A DNA stretch of 64,000 nucleotides from Harmonia axyridis. Lineage: Eukaryota; Arthropoda; Insecta; Coleoptera; Coccinellidae. The DNA lies in assembly GCF_914767665.1 (NCBI RefSeq), contig NC_059502.1, positions 34,862,812-34,926,811 of the forward strand, read 5' to 3'. Within the stretch, counting starts at the first letter, position 1. Each line of letters begins with the position of its first letter. This document shows, in pieces, positions 11,461 to 22,174 of this stretch. Made by a program: the position numbers and the translations under genes. The notes under the pieces are model-generated. The model was not told where the DNA came from, made no database searches, and was given only the letters and a program-made list of their open reading frames with translations.

Positions 11461-12875
11461 TATTTGGTTTTTATTGTATTAGGTTAATTTGAAATAATCT
11501 CCATACCAAAATAAAATGTCAATAAGATGCCATAATGGCAATTGAATGTTATCATAACATACTTATTTCAATTTGCATTCATTTGTGCTCGCACAGTAGC
11601 ACGCAACTTGTAAGATATTTTCCGATAAATTTGACCACATCTTAATATTGGATAGCTTCAATAAACTAATTCTTTCCGCTTTTCTAATATTACCAGACAT
11701 GTAATGAACAACTCCAGAAAATCACTTGATAAATATAATAATATTTGATACTTGACATCTTGTGATACAGCAGCAAATCAGGGAGTGACGGGAAGAGAAT
11801 TGCCTATTACAATGCGTAGCCTTTAGAATCTGATATTAATGTTATTTTTTGAAATTTTCAATCGATTTATAAGAAAAAACGAAAAAATAATATATAAAAT
11901 ATCAGAAGGCTCTTTCTATTTATAACCGTGACGTGTTAGCAGTGAAAAAGAACCATTATAATGAAAGAAATTGTTATACTTTTTGTCCGAATAACAAGAT
12001 AAATTTTTTTTTTTTTTGATGAGGATCATTTCAATGAATGATGTATAATGTTTTTATTTAAGCAAAGAAATGAAGTCACACCCATTGAGACTTTGGTAGC
12101 AACCAAATATGTACTTCTTAATACAGCTTGAAGCGTTAACAAATCTAGGGATATTTGATCGCCATATGCCCATATAGATGGTTGTACCTATAAATTTACA
12201 ATGTTGCCGCTATTTATACAAACAACAGAAATAGTTTATCATATATGATTTTACAAAACAAAAGAAGAAGAGAAGTAAAACTTAAATTTAATTCATCAAA
12301 TATTCATATAGTTCAATATTCAAGTTCAGTATAGACCTCCTTGCATGTTTAGAATGGATGAAAGGTACCATTTGTCTCGTATCTACTTGAAATACGTGTC
12401 CGGCTAGACTCCGAGAGTAGATAACGAATTTTTCAATTCAAAATCAGGTTATTTCGAAGCTCTTTCCCGTTTGCTGAAAGGATGGAACTGATTTATTCAC
12501 ATATAATATGGCTTTTCATTTTGTTCACATTTTTTTGAAAAAAATCATTTGTGAGTACTGTGAACATTATCGGTCTTAGGGTTACACCCTATACCACCTC
12601 CATATGTACATAGAGAACATCGAGAAATCGAAGTCATCTTTAATTGTCCTAAAATGCAGACATTGTCTTCTATCTGATAGGAAAGTTTTGACAAGAAGGA
12701 ATTCTCTGCTCCATTAAATTCAAATTTCTAAATCAATCCCATGGGTATATCACCGTTCTCTAAATCCTCAGGAATAAATTGAAATCATTCTCTGGGTTTT
12801 TATAATCGATAATCCCGTGTTGACTTTCAGATTAGATTTTGAATTTTTGGAAGAAGTTCATTATAGTTTAGGTGT
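11461..12875. other. AT-rich non-coding, nothing recognised
   Basis: No convincing ORF, RNA gene or repeat terminus. Confidence 0.45.
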
Positions 12876-13113
12876 TAAGTAAATAGTTTTCATAAAATGA
12901 GCAGAAAAGACTTATATATAATTTCATTTCATTTCATTCTCCTGAAATTGGTTTGATTCAAAAATGTTATTTTTAATCGTAATAAATAATACATAATAAG
13001 TAAATATTTTTTAGAAAATGAGCAGAGAAGACTTACAGATAAGTTTAATTCATTTCATTCTTCCGAAATTTGTTTAGTTTAAAAATGTTATTTTTAATCG
13101 TTATAAATGATAA
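12876..13113. repeat. Two-unit tandem duplication, period about 121 bp
   Basis: Unit 1 begins TAAGTAAATAGTTTTCATAA at 12876 and unit 2 begins TAAGTAAATATTTTTTAGAA at 12997. Both contain AAATGAGCAGA(A/G)AAGACTTA and end with AAAATGTTATTTTTAATCGT. Divergence is moderate, so the duplication is not recent. Confidence 0.7.
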
Positions 13114-13185
13114 GTTCTTTCAATCAGAGCTTTTCAGAACAAATTTTTACAAAATTCGAAGAGTAACAATATATTTGCAACCAAT

Positions 13186-13331
13186 TGTTGATGTATTTTA
13201 TGGTAAGAAAAAATCATAGTCTGGCAACGATGAGTCCTTTTCAAATAAACAAATAGTGAAAATATTTTAACGAATAATGTTGATATTTATTTTATGGTTA
13301 AACTAGGAAAAATTTAATCTGGCAACGATGA
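13186..13331. repeat. Second tandem duplication, period about 95 bp
   Basis: GTTGATGTATTTTATGGTAA ... CTGGCAACGATGA at about 13186-13233 is repeated as GTTGATATTTATTTTATGGT ... CTGGCAACGATGA at about 13278-13330. Confidence 0.55.
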
Positions 13332-14300
13332 TAGAAAACGTTATACGACGTCATGGCATTGCTGAAATGAATGGAGAATATCGAAACCAAGAGATGCGCC
13401 TGTATAATAAATTACTTATGAAAAAAACAATAAATCCCAAGGAAAAATCTGCTGCATTTCCACTCAGTAATTAGACAATTTACTTCTTAACTCCTATAAA
13501 AATAGATATTCATCAAGGCATTCTTTGCACGAAGGAAATGCAAAAAAATACTATTACTACCGGAAAAACGTGCTGATGTACATTTCCCGTAGCCGAGTAA
13601 AATGTAAGCATCTATAAAACATGAAGAAACCGCAAGAAGGAAACGGAGAAAATCGTAATTTGGTCTTAAGAGACAGTCATTGGTCCTTGGCGTGCAGTTA
13701 GAAGATCAGATGAGATATGGCAACGGCGTTAGGTCCTCCCTCATGGTTCTTTCCCACGTGTATTGTTGAATTCACTTTGAAATAATTCTCCTCTCTTGAA
13801 ATATGTGGGAATATCACAGAATAGCAAACGCTATTTAAAAATTTAAATCCGTCAGTTCTCTGAAGATGGGGTGAGGTGAGCTCTAAAAGGTTCTTAATGG
13901 TAGCATGTCAGATAGGCATTTTCTTCTCTCTGAAGTTATCATAGTTTATGTTTCGGAGTGCTCCGAATCAGAAAAATCTAATATCTTATCTTACAAAGTT
14001 CTTTTCAGAAACCAAAGAGCTAGATTTCCGCTACGTGGTTTTCTACGTATCAGTCAAACATTAGGTACCCATTCATTTCCCCTCTGGCGCTCCTGATGCG
14101 ATGACCAACCTTGTACGGTATACGAAGTTGTACATTCAATTCATCTTTTTTCTCTTTACGAAGCATATAAGTAGAGGGCAGCCCTGTACGACGGTCGATT
14201 ATTGCTTTCACAAAATTATTGTTTTTTTCATTCGCAAATTAAGAATATTGTCATTATTAATTATTTATTTAATTGATTCAATCCTTACTTGGTGGAAAGT
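13332..14300. other. Non-coding, GC-richer patches near 13640-13750 and 14040-14200
   Basis: No recognisable gene. A 38-nt exon-like piece at 14009-14046 (after TTCTTTTCAG) is too short to judge. Confidence 0.3.
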
Positions 14301-14315
14301 CTTCACAATGTAACC

Positions 14316-14349
14316 CTGATGAAGCCGCTTAGACGGCGAAACAATTGTC
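14316..14349 (+). ncRNA. Hammerhead-ribozyme-like core (degenerate)
   Basis: The order of conserved boxes matches a hammerhead. CTGATGA (14316-14322) is followed by a helix GCCG/CGGC (14324-14327 with 14334-14337, loop CTTAGA), then GAAAC (14338-14342). AATT then gives a minimal stem III and GTC (14347-14349) the expected cleavage triplet. Minimal type I hammerheads of this design are known in Penelope-like retroelements. Weaknesses: one extra A between CTGATGA and helix II, and poor pairing for stem I, so activity is doubtful. No Penelope reverse transcriptase is recognisable beside it. Confidence 0.4.
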
Positions 14350-14758
14350 GTAAATAATTAAAAACTGTGGAAAGTAGTAAGTGTTTACAATTATTTTTTA
14401 CCAAATTAATTATTTAGTATTATATTGATAACATTGATAAAAACTTGATAATTTCAGTATAATGATTAGATTAACTTCTACAATGTTTTTCTATCCCAAC
14501 AATATCATCAAGAATGTGGAAATTATAGGGATTCGATGAAAATGGGTAAAATCCAATTTTCGTGCATCATGAGTCAAAAATGAAAAACATTGATATGCGG
14601 TTTTCAGTTTCTTTCGTTCACACTGAAAAATGTACCATCTAATATTTTTGAATTCAGTTCCTGTTTCCTGAGATCAGAAAAGAGTAATTTAACATAGGTA
14701 CAACATATTTACTGTGTAAGGGGTTTCATTACACCGGGACCAATATCTGAACTAGAGT

Positions 14759-14990
14759 GTGTCCCTCAGAGCTATGTTCGCTTCCAATTCTAATGAATCC
14801 AGTATCAGGGATGGCCTGAAGGGGGTTCCATTCCCAGTTCTACAACTTTCATGTCCAATGCATTTTTTGTGTTCGCTTGCAATGGTTGAAGCATTCTGTG
14901 ATCAGGTGATCGGGAGTTTCTTCTTTCTACCCATTCAGTTTAAGATTCTTTTTCAGAATGGGTCGCTAATTTTAAATCGATATAATGGAA
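14759..14990 (-). pseudogene. LINE C-terminal fragment (RNase H/zinc-knuckle region)
   Basis: Read on the minus strand this gives EETPDHLITEC followed by KRTQKMHW, the His-Cys end of the zinc-knuckle tail that follows RNase H in R1/I-type LINE ORF2. Several stops interrupt it. It abuts the inverted duplication centred near 15240. Confidence 0.4.
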
Positions 14991-15540
14991 ACTATTGAAT
15001 TTATTGCTTCTTTCTGGTTCTTTGATTTCAGATTGAATTATAATAAATATGTCGTCAACTTTTAGTGAAGATGAAGCATGGGGACGATTTTCTTTGGATG
15101 AGGAGAAGGCCCTTCAATATAAATATGTCAGCTTATTCTGTAAACAAATACACAAACCAATACAAAAAATTATCAACTTCAAACAACAAAGCATGTGTAG
15201 ATGTGAGTATTAGCCGATGAAATGCATCTTACATATCAACGTATAATATTAATACAATAGCACAGATAAAAACCTCAGCAAAAACCCTGTCTCCCCGTAT
15301 GGGTGTAGTGACTGGTTTGTGTATTTGTTCACAGAATCAGCTGATATATTTATATTGAAGGGCTTCCTCTTCATCCAAAACAAAATCTTCACCAACGGTT
15401 GAGGACTCTATAATTAAAATCTGAAAACATAAAAGAAAAGAATCAAAAAGGAGTAATTAATGTAAGTTTCCATTATTTTGATTTGAAGTTAGCGATCCAT
15501 TCTAAAAAATAATCTGAATCTGAATGGTAGCTTGGAAACC
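14925..15540. repeat. Inverted duplication with about 250-bp arms
   Basis: The left arm includes GAAGGCCCTTCAATATAAAT and AAACAAATACACAAACCA. The right arm carries the inverse of both (ATTTATATTGAAGGGCTTCC and TGGTTTGTGTATTTGTTCAC). Pairing extends outwards to the AATGGGTCGCTAA / TTAGCGATCCATT blocks. Arms differ by many substitutions, and the spacer is about 110 bp. No TA or other target duplication was found at the borders. Confidence 0.65.
15049..15213 (+). CDS. Small exon-like ORF in the left arm of the inverted duplication
   Basis: After a good acceptor (TTCTTTGATTTCAG at about 15031) an ATG opens 54 codons: MSSTFSEDEAWGRFSLDEEK, then ALQYKYVSLFCKQIHKPIQK and a short tail. A consensus donor (GTGAGT) lies at about 15202 before the stop. 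The inverted right arm encodes a diverged cousin (VLDEEEALQYKYIS then a stop). The acidic N-terminus looks protein-like but I know no family. It could be a transposon-borne or duplicated exon. Confidence 0.25.
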   Translation: MSSTFSEDEAWGRFSLDEEKALQYKYVSLFCKQIHKPIQKIINFKQQSMCRCEY

Positions 15541-15599
15541 ACCATGAAATTTATAAATTGGATAAGTATTCATCAAATGGTCAATGGTTTCTTCTACAA

Positions 15600-16258
15600 T
15601 AAAAGCCATTTGAAGAGCATACTATTACAATTACAACGACCATGACCGGTCCAAAGCCGATTTAAAATACACCAAATTTTCCTAAGATTATTGAAAGAAG
15701 AACTTTCTCTGAAGGATTAACGATTTGACTTTTGTCGAACACATTACAAGAACTCCATTCCGAACTAAAAATTTCCTTGTCACTCTCATAAAATTGAAGG
15801 CGGATTAATCCGTAAAGGTTGGCGTGACTTTAATCTAGCAGTTCTTGTATCTGGGAGGTAAGATACAATTGGAAATAAGTTCGGGTAGAAATGAAATTTT
15901 TCCCAAAATTTCTATACTGAGACCTGCCTACGAATATGAGCCGGAAGTATATGTGATAGCACTGGTAATGTACAAATGTAGATTTAATAGTTCCACTGAT
16001 AAATTTTCATAGAAACGTTAAGCTGTGCATCAATTTCATGAACATGAGCACTATTGAACCAAACAGAACAACAGTATTTAGCAGCAGAAAAAGCTGCCGT
16101 ACGAAGAGTGCAGGCATCAGCATGCACCATGAAGAACCATATAATTTTTGAAGGATATTCTTCAATTTCAAACGAAAATTTTCCAAGTGAAACTTGAAAT
16201 TTAAAGAAGAATCAAGTTTAACTCCAAGATATTTGGGAGTATAATTATGATTCAAATG
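15600..16258 (-). pseudogene. Non-LTR reverse-transcriptase C-terminal remnant
   Basis: The minus strand reads YTPKYLGVKLDSSLNFKFHL, NILQKLYGSSW, a broken stretch corresponding to 'tAeYc.pVW.nS.h', and then LPVLSHILPAHIRRQ. This is the conserved region after the RT palm in a widespread arthropod LINE lineage. Frameshifts and stops occur throughout; the catalytic domain is absent. Confidence 0.65.
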
Positions 16259-16429
16259 AAGGCGCTAGATTCAAAACACCCTCCACACAAATTCAAAAAT
16301 AAGTTCCTTCCTGTAACATTTCAGGAAACGAAATACTTCTAAATTTACTTCGGATAATCTTTCTCAACAATTTTCCGCTCGTATAAAGTTACACGAATAC
16401 GAATGCGAATAAGAGCCCGCTATCAAATG

Positions 16430-16760
16430 ACTAAGCTAAGCATTACATCGCTCAAGCCTTTCTGTATTCCCCCTAGGTATTTTCCATTTTCCAGACGAAG
16501 TGCCATCGAAAAAAACTCGGCGACTAGAAAGTTCGCATCGGCGAACACGCGGTTTTAATGGATTAAAATGGAGATGTTGCCGAAACGTCGATGGCACTCA
16601 AATCCGCCGAGAAACCGGCAACAAGACTTCCTGAGAGGCACCGAGTGAGATGATAATGAATATGGAAATTATTTCGCTCGTGTCGAAGATCTCTTTATTG
16701 AGGAAAGTCGATCTGTGAGAAACTCTCATACTTTCGCTCTGTCGACCGATTACTGCCATT
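16430..16760. other. GC-richer island, possible conserved regulatory element
   Basis: Composition differs sharply from flanks, with many CpG sites (GGCGAACACGCGG, CCGAAACGTCGATGG, CCGCCGAGAAACCGGC). It also contains TTTTAATGGATTAAAATGG, a homeodomain-type AT core inside the island. No open frame of interest on either strand. Enhancer or untranslated exon is inference. Confidence 0.3.
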
Positions 16761-17246
16761 TATCATGCTTCCAAGCGTATGAATAATAGGTAAGCATAAT
16801 ATAAGAATTAGTTAGATATATGTATCATGTTGAATAATAACTATTTCAAGGCTACAACTTCACGTTTAACAATTACTACTATTAGGGGTCATTTTGGTTT
16901 ATTACTTTCAATGAGGAACTTTTGCAGTCCTTCGGGAAAATGAATTTCAACCACCTGCGAGATTTCAATTGAAGTGTGGTGGCCTAATAAAAAAATTGGA
17001 AATAAACACATTTCTTTACTATTCACTCCTTCTAATAAAATATCTCAAATTTAAAAAATTACGACCTGAAAAAATATCTCTAGTAAAATAACAACTTTTC
17101 GTACCAAAAGTAACTGATGTTATTTATTTAGGTTTATCCGTGTGATGGCTTATCTATTCAGATTGTAATTTTTTTATTCGAGTTAAAATATAAACGGAGT
17201 GCGTCACATTACGTAAAATAGGGAAATATTCACAAAAGGAGTATGT
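16761..17246. other. AT-rich non-coding, nothing recognised
   Basis: No gene or repeat boundary supported. Confidence 0.4.
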
Positions 17247-17853
17247 ATGTACCGAGTTTTTCACCATAATTTGACCCTCCCTTTAACTTTGTTACTAAAA
17301 GAGGTACGAAAAAATGTTTTCTACAAAAGTTTCATGAAATCGACTAGTGTTTTTTGAAATGATTTCACAAAACGTATTATATACAGAGTGGGCCACATAT
17401 TCATAGCAACTTCATTTTTTCAAATGGAACACCCTGTATATTTTTCTATATTTGATTAGCTCTTTTTCCCCTGATTTCAAATATATAACATATGTTTGAT
17501 CTATCTCTCTTATTCTGAGTACCAACAGAGTTTAGAATTTTAAGAACCACCTAGCATGCTCAGTAATCAGTTTCCAAGTGGTAGGCTGCGATAACTCAAA
17601 ATGCCCTTTTTTGAGTTATCTCGTTGACAACGATATGACATACGTTCGATGATTTGGATGCAACTCCATATATTCTCTCCTTGTAGCTTTCTTATTTTTA
17701 TTGTTGCCCACTATGTATATATTTCATTATATGAAATCATTTTAAAAAACACTGGTCGATTTCGTGAAACTTTTGTAGAAAACATTTTTTTTGTATCTCT
17801 TTCAGTAACAAAGTTAAAGGGGGGGTCAAATTATGGTGAAAAACCCGGTACAT
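17247..17853. mobile_element. Palindrome-rich TIR element, copy 3
   Basis: Termini ATGTACCGAGTTTTTCACC (17247) and GGTGAAAAACCCGGTACAT (ending 17853). The left arm is colinear with copy 2 up to GACATACGTT. The centre and much of the right arm are deleted, leaving 607 bp. No coding capacity. Confidence 0.8.
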
Positions 17854-18329
17854 GATATGTACCCTATTATACTATTATCCCGAAATGTTCCCTTTTTCCC
17901 TTGATGTTCAATTTGGTTTAGAATGAGTTTCTATTCATGGCAAATTTTAGTGGCGAAACGAATTGCATCAGCTTGATATGGTGATTTTAAATAGGAAGCA
18001 AATTGATTGAATGGATTGCGGCAAAATTGGAGGTCACTTGAAATTGAGTTGAGAATATTTTCTAAAATATAAGTAGTCCCCTCGTTCCTATAATGTTTAA
18101 TCTAGTTGAAAATGAGTTTATATTCATACCATTTGCGAAAATTTTTCGTGTTATAAGTTTCAGAGGTCAGTCGAATTCGATTTATTCCATGGTTTGAATT
18201 ATAAAATAAAAACGAGTAAATGAAGCGTAGTAAATTTTAATATTTCTTGGAGTTGAACTCCATAAAACATTGAAGTTATAATTTTCGCTTACCACAAATC
18301 CTAATCCTAATTATAATACTTCAATAGTT
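17854..18329. other. Non-coding with a weak direct repeat
   Basis: Phrases TTCAATTTGGTTTAGAATGA and TTTAATCTAGTTGAAAATGA, each followed by GTTT(C/A)TATTCAT, occur about 190 bp apart. Nothing else recognised. Confidence 0.35.
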
Positions 18330-18510
18330 ATACCACCCCTCAATTTTGAAATAAAAAATTAGCCTATATTCTTCCCCTTGTCGAAAATCTGCATTCAAAA
18401 TTTCGTGATGATCGAATGAGCTGTTTGGGCATGCAAACAAACATTCGAACAAAACACGCACTTCATATATTTTATTAATATATATTATGTGTAACACTAG
18501 CAGCAATAAC
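18330..18510 (+). repeat. RTE/SINE-like 3' segment
   Basis: TTAGCCTATATTCTTCCCC, then a CATTCAAAATTTCGTGATGA-type phrase, then CAAACAAACATTCGAA is the layout of the conserved 3' region shared by many insect RTE LINEs and their SINEs. Too diverged to assign a family. Confidence 0.4.
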
Positions 18511-18639
18511 ATTTCCTGAATCCAATCAAATATCAGTTTTTAATAATCGCCTTCCTTCGTCTACCTCTGAATTCTACTTTATGCAATTTTTCTAACTTTT
18601 TGTTTCTGAATATGTTGTCGAAACGTCAGACGTGCAAAA

Positions 18640-18908
18640 AAGTTTCCTGACCGTTATATTTCCCGAAGAGGTGATCACAAGTGACCACCGAGAATTTGTG
18701 ATTTAACACCTTTAGACTTTTTTCTTCGGGGCCACGTAAAATATAAAGCTCCACAATCAATCCAAGACCTTAGAGATGGAATTCGTGAAATAATCGAGGG
18801 CAAACAGCCACAAATGTGCGAATTGGTCTTGGAAAAATTCTTGAAAAGGATATGGTGCTGCAACCGTAGCCGTGGCGGCTATTTGACTGATATCGTTTTC
18901 CATCATTA
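18640..18908 (+). pseudogene. Mariner-type transposase C-terminal fragment
   Basis: The plus strand reads FPDRYISRRGDHK, a stop, PPRICDLTPLDFFLRGHVKY, then a DLRDGIREIIEGKQPQMCEL stretch and RSRGGYLTDIVFH. This is the segment around the third catalytic Asp (the D of CDLTPLDFF) and the C-terminal tail of a mariner-like DDE transposase. The N-terminal two thirds and both inverted repeats are missing, and at least two stops interrupt it. Confidence 0.7.
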
Positions 18909-19285
18909 ATCCTCTGCAATGAAATGAACATCCATTGATCGCTCTTGAAATATACTCGTTTTTGTTTCAATACCAAAATGAAAAGAAACAAAATATTCGA
19001 GAAAAAAATCATTCAATTATCCGAAAATAAATATTATGCGGTTATCAGATCAGAAAAACTAAACTATTTTTCCCAAATAAAAAACATAACATAACCATTT
19101 TTTCAATTGAACTTTATAGACACAAAAAATATGAGGGATAAATTTTAATTATAATAATAATAATAAGTAGATATATTTCAGAGAATGTTACAGTGTCATA
19201 CAGATGTTAATATGGTTAATAAATGAAACAATGTCATATAACCAAAAACAAAACAAAAAAACCGATCATCCTCACAATGCATATA

Positions 19286-22174
19286 CTATATGCGCACAAA
19301 GTCCTCTATAGAATAAGGCTCTAAATCAATCAACAATTCCTTAATTTTTTTCTTGAACACTTTCATACTATCACACATTTTTAGGTTCTCGGGAAGTTCA
19401 TTAAACAATCTAATACCCGAATAAGAAGGGTGTTTCTCCGTTATTGTGAGTCTATGTATCGGATAACTGATATTGAAATTTCTCGTACCATAGTTGTGCA
19501 TAGAACCGCACTGCTCATAATGTTCCAAATTCTTAAACATAAAAACTAGCACTTCGTAAATGTAGAGAGCATAAACAGTGAGAATATGGTTCCTTTTGAA
19601 GACTCCTCTGCATGATTGACGGTAATCCAGACCAAATATAGTTCTGATAACCCTCTTCTGAATACGAAAAATCTCCAGAGTGTTTGAGTTGACACCATAG
19701 AACATCAAACCAAACCTCATCAAGCTCTCAAAGTTGGCGAAATAAAAAATCTTGAGTGAATTCACGTCTAAGTATCGACCTATTATTCTCAAACTATATG
19801 CGACAGAATTCAATTTCTTTCCCAAACCAATTATATGGTGGTGCCAATTCATGTGTTCATCTATGGAGATGCCTAAAAACTTAGTAGTCCGATCAGTGTT
19901 CAGATCTCTATTCAACAACCTCACAGTGGTTGGTGTCTCCATTCTCTGTTGTGGTGTTCTGAACAGTATCAGCTTAGTTTTATCCGGGTTCAAAGCCAAG
20001 CCATTCCTTTCAAACCATTGCTCTACTCTATTCAAACACATAGAAGCAGTACTGATCAGTTGGGGATAGTTTGAGCCAGACACTAGCAGGTTGGTGTCAT
20101 CTGCATAATTTATGATGTGACAATTGGCCAGATTTTCAGAAACAGCTTCCCTGGTCCCAGATTTCTCACATTCAAGAACATTAACAATATCGTTCATAAA
20201 GAGAACAAATAATATGGGTCCTAACATGCTAACCTGAGCTACACCCCAGGGGTTTTCTTTTATTTCTGATTTTATAAATTTCCCATTTTGTTTCACCATA
20301 GTTCTTTGTCTCCTTCTGATTAAGTAAGATTCGAACCAGTTCAGCACATTTCCTCGAATTCCGTATCTTTCCATTTTGATCAGTAAAGATTCATGATTAA
20401 GTGAATCGAAAGCTTTCGACAGATCCAAGAATATACCCAGCAAAATCTCATTATCTTCAAATGACCTGACAACGTTTTTTGTGAACTCTGTTATGGCGGT
20501 TAGTACAGATTTTCCTTTTATGTAGCCATGTTGATTGCTACTCAGTACACTGCATGAAGTCATAAAGTCAACCAGCCTACTGCACATAGCCATCTCGAAA
20601 ATCTTAGAGAATGATGGCAAGATACTAATAGGTCTATAATTTTCAAACGAACTATGGTCCCCCTTCTTGTATATAGGAACTATTACTGCTAATTTTAGTT
20701 GTTCCGGAAAAATTCCATACTTGAAGGAATTATTCATTACATAGCAAAGGACCTCAGATATGGCATTAATGCATTGCTTGATGATCTTCACTGGTATTTC
20801 ATCCTCTCCGCTGGTGTACTTATTCTTCAATTTACTTCCCATCAATTGGATTTCCTCTGTTGTTATGGGTTTCAGAAACATTGAGCGTTGATTATAACGA
20901 ATGTTACAATCAGAGACAGGCCTTACACTGTTCAATAAGCTAGGAATCACATTGAGAAGAAAATCATTGTACTTGTTAGCCACATCTGAAGGGTTCCCCT
21001 CAAAAAAAGCACTGTCATGGTAATCCTCACCAACAACATCTCTGTAAATTCCCCACATGCATTTAATCTTGTTGTCAGATAGAGAAATCTTCTCACGGTA
21101 AATTTCGGAGCGCTTTCTTGCCAATAAATTGTTGTATTCTTTCTTGAATGCATGATAAATGTTTTTCGCCTCCGGACAAAACTGTTGAACCAACTGGAGT
21201 GCAGAGAGTTTATTCCTATAATTGTCTACATCCAAATCACATACTTCATTCCTTCTATGTTTCCTTGAGGTAACCAATCTTAGCGGAAAGCATTCCTGAA
21301 ACAATCTCAAAAACAACCCTATGAAACAATTCCACTGAGAGTTCACCTCATCCTCTTCAACATCATATACATCAGACCAATCTTGTTCCACTAGTTTCGA
21401 GATGAAAATATTTATATTTTCAGATGTATAAAATCTCTTGTAAGATGTAACAGGTGAAACACCTCCTCTCAAAGAGAAGGAGAGCTTAAGGCCCAAGTGA
21501 TCAGAAATAGCAGTATATAAAATATGGGTGGTAAACACTTTCTTAAAATTTGTGATTATGTTATCAATGCAAGTGCTTGATGTAGCAGTTACTCTTGTTG
21601 ATTCACTGAAAGTTAAGTCGAATGAGTAGGAATTCAGTAGAAAATTTACCCTGACAACATTCCTGTGGTCCTTGAAATCAATATTGAAATCACCCGCTAT
21701 GAAAGCTAGTTTATTCTCAGAAATGATAATTTCCAAAATATCTTGTAGTTTCTTGTAAAATTCCTCCAATGTAGTACTATATGGTGGTCTGTACACACTG
21801 ATAATGATAAAGTTTTCAACGCCCAAAAAACACTCGACAGCGGCACACTCGAGCACTTTATCTTTGGATAACTTGTTTATTTGATGGTGGACCCTGTATT
21901 TTGTACCATTCTTGATGTAAACTGCAGTTCCGCCGTGTTGACCTTCCTGTCTGCAATGAAAGGCGGCTAGTTTGAAATCAGTTTATTTATATTTTTGGAG
22001 TTGTGTAGCAGTTTTCCAATGTTCCGAGAGTGCCAGGAAATGGCATTCTGGGTTATCTCCGAGCATTGCATTCAGTTCATTCACACTATTTCCTATGGAT
22101 TGGACATTCTGTGAAATAAGGCTCACTGAAAGCTGATCCCTATTCTCCACTTTGAAAAGATTGTCCTCGTCCAA
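19286..22174 (-). pseudogene. LINE ORF2: endonuclease-reverse transcriptase, one premature stop
   Basis: About 962 codons in one frame from an ATG at 22174, interrupted only by TAA at 21983-21985. Counting from that ATG, the apurinic-type endonuclease covers roughly residues 15-235, with SLISQNVQS, GDFNID (about 161) and SDHLGLKLSF (about 224). The reverse transcriptase follows with NYRPISILPSFSKIFE, FLDLSKAFD (about 582) and YADD (about 690), the catalytic aspartates. The usual GxPQGSxLGP loop reads GVAQVSMLGP, two unusual changes that should impair activity. There is no RNase H; the C-terminal IQKRVIRTIFGL region is typical of CR1-group ORF2. It nicks target DNA and reverse-transcribes LINE RNA in intact relatives. 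Both the stop and the loop changes argue that this copy is inactive. Confidence 0.85.

Noticed and set aside
14009..14046. 38-nt exon reading TKELDFRYVVFY between splice-like sites
   Set aside because: Too short to separate from chance; no phase-compatible partner.
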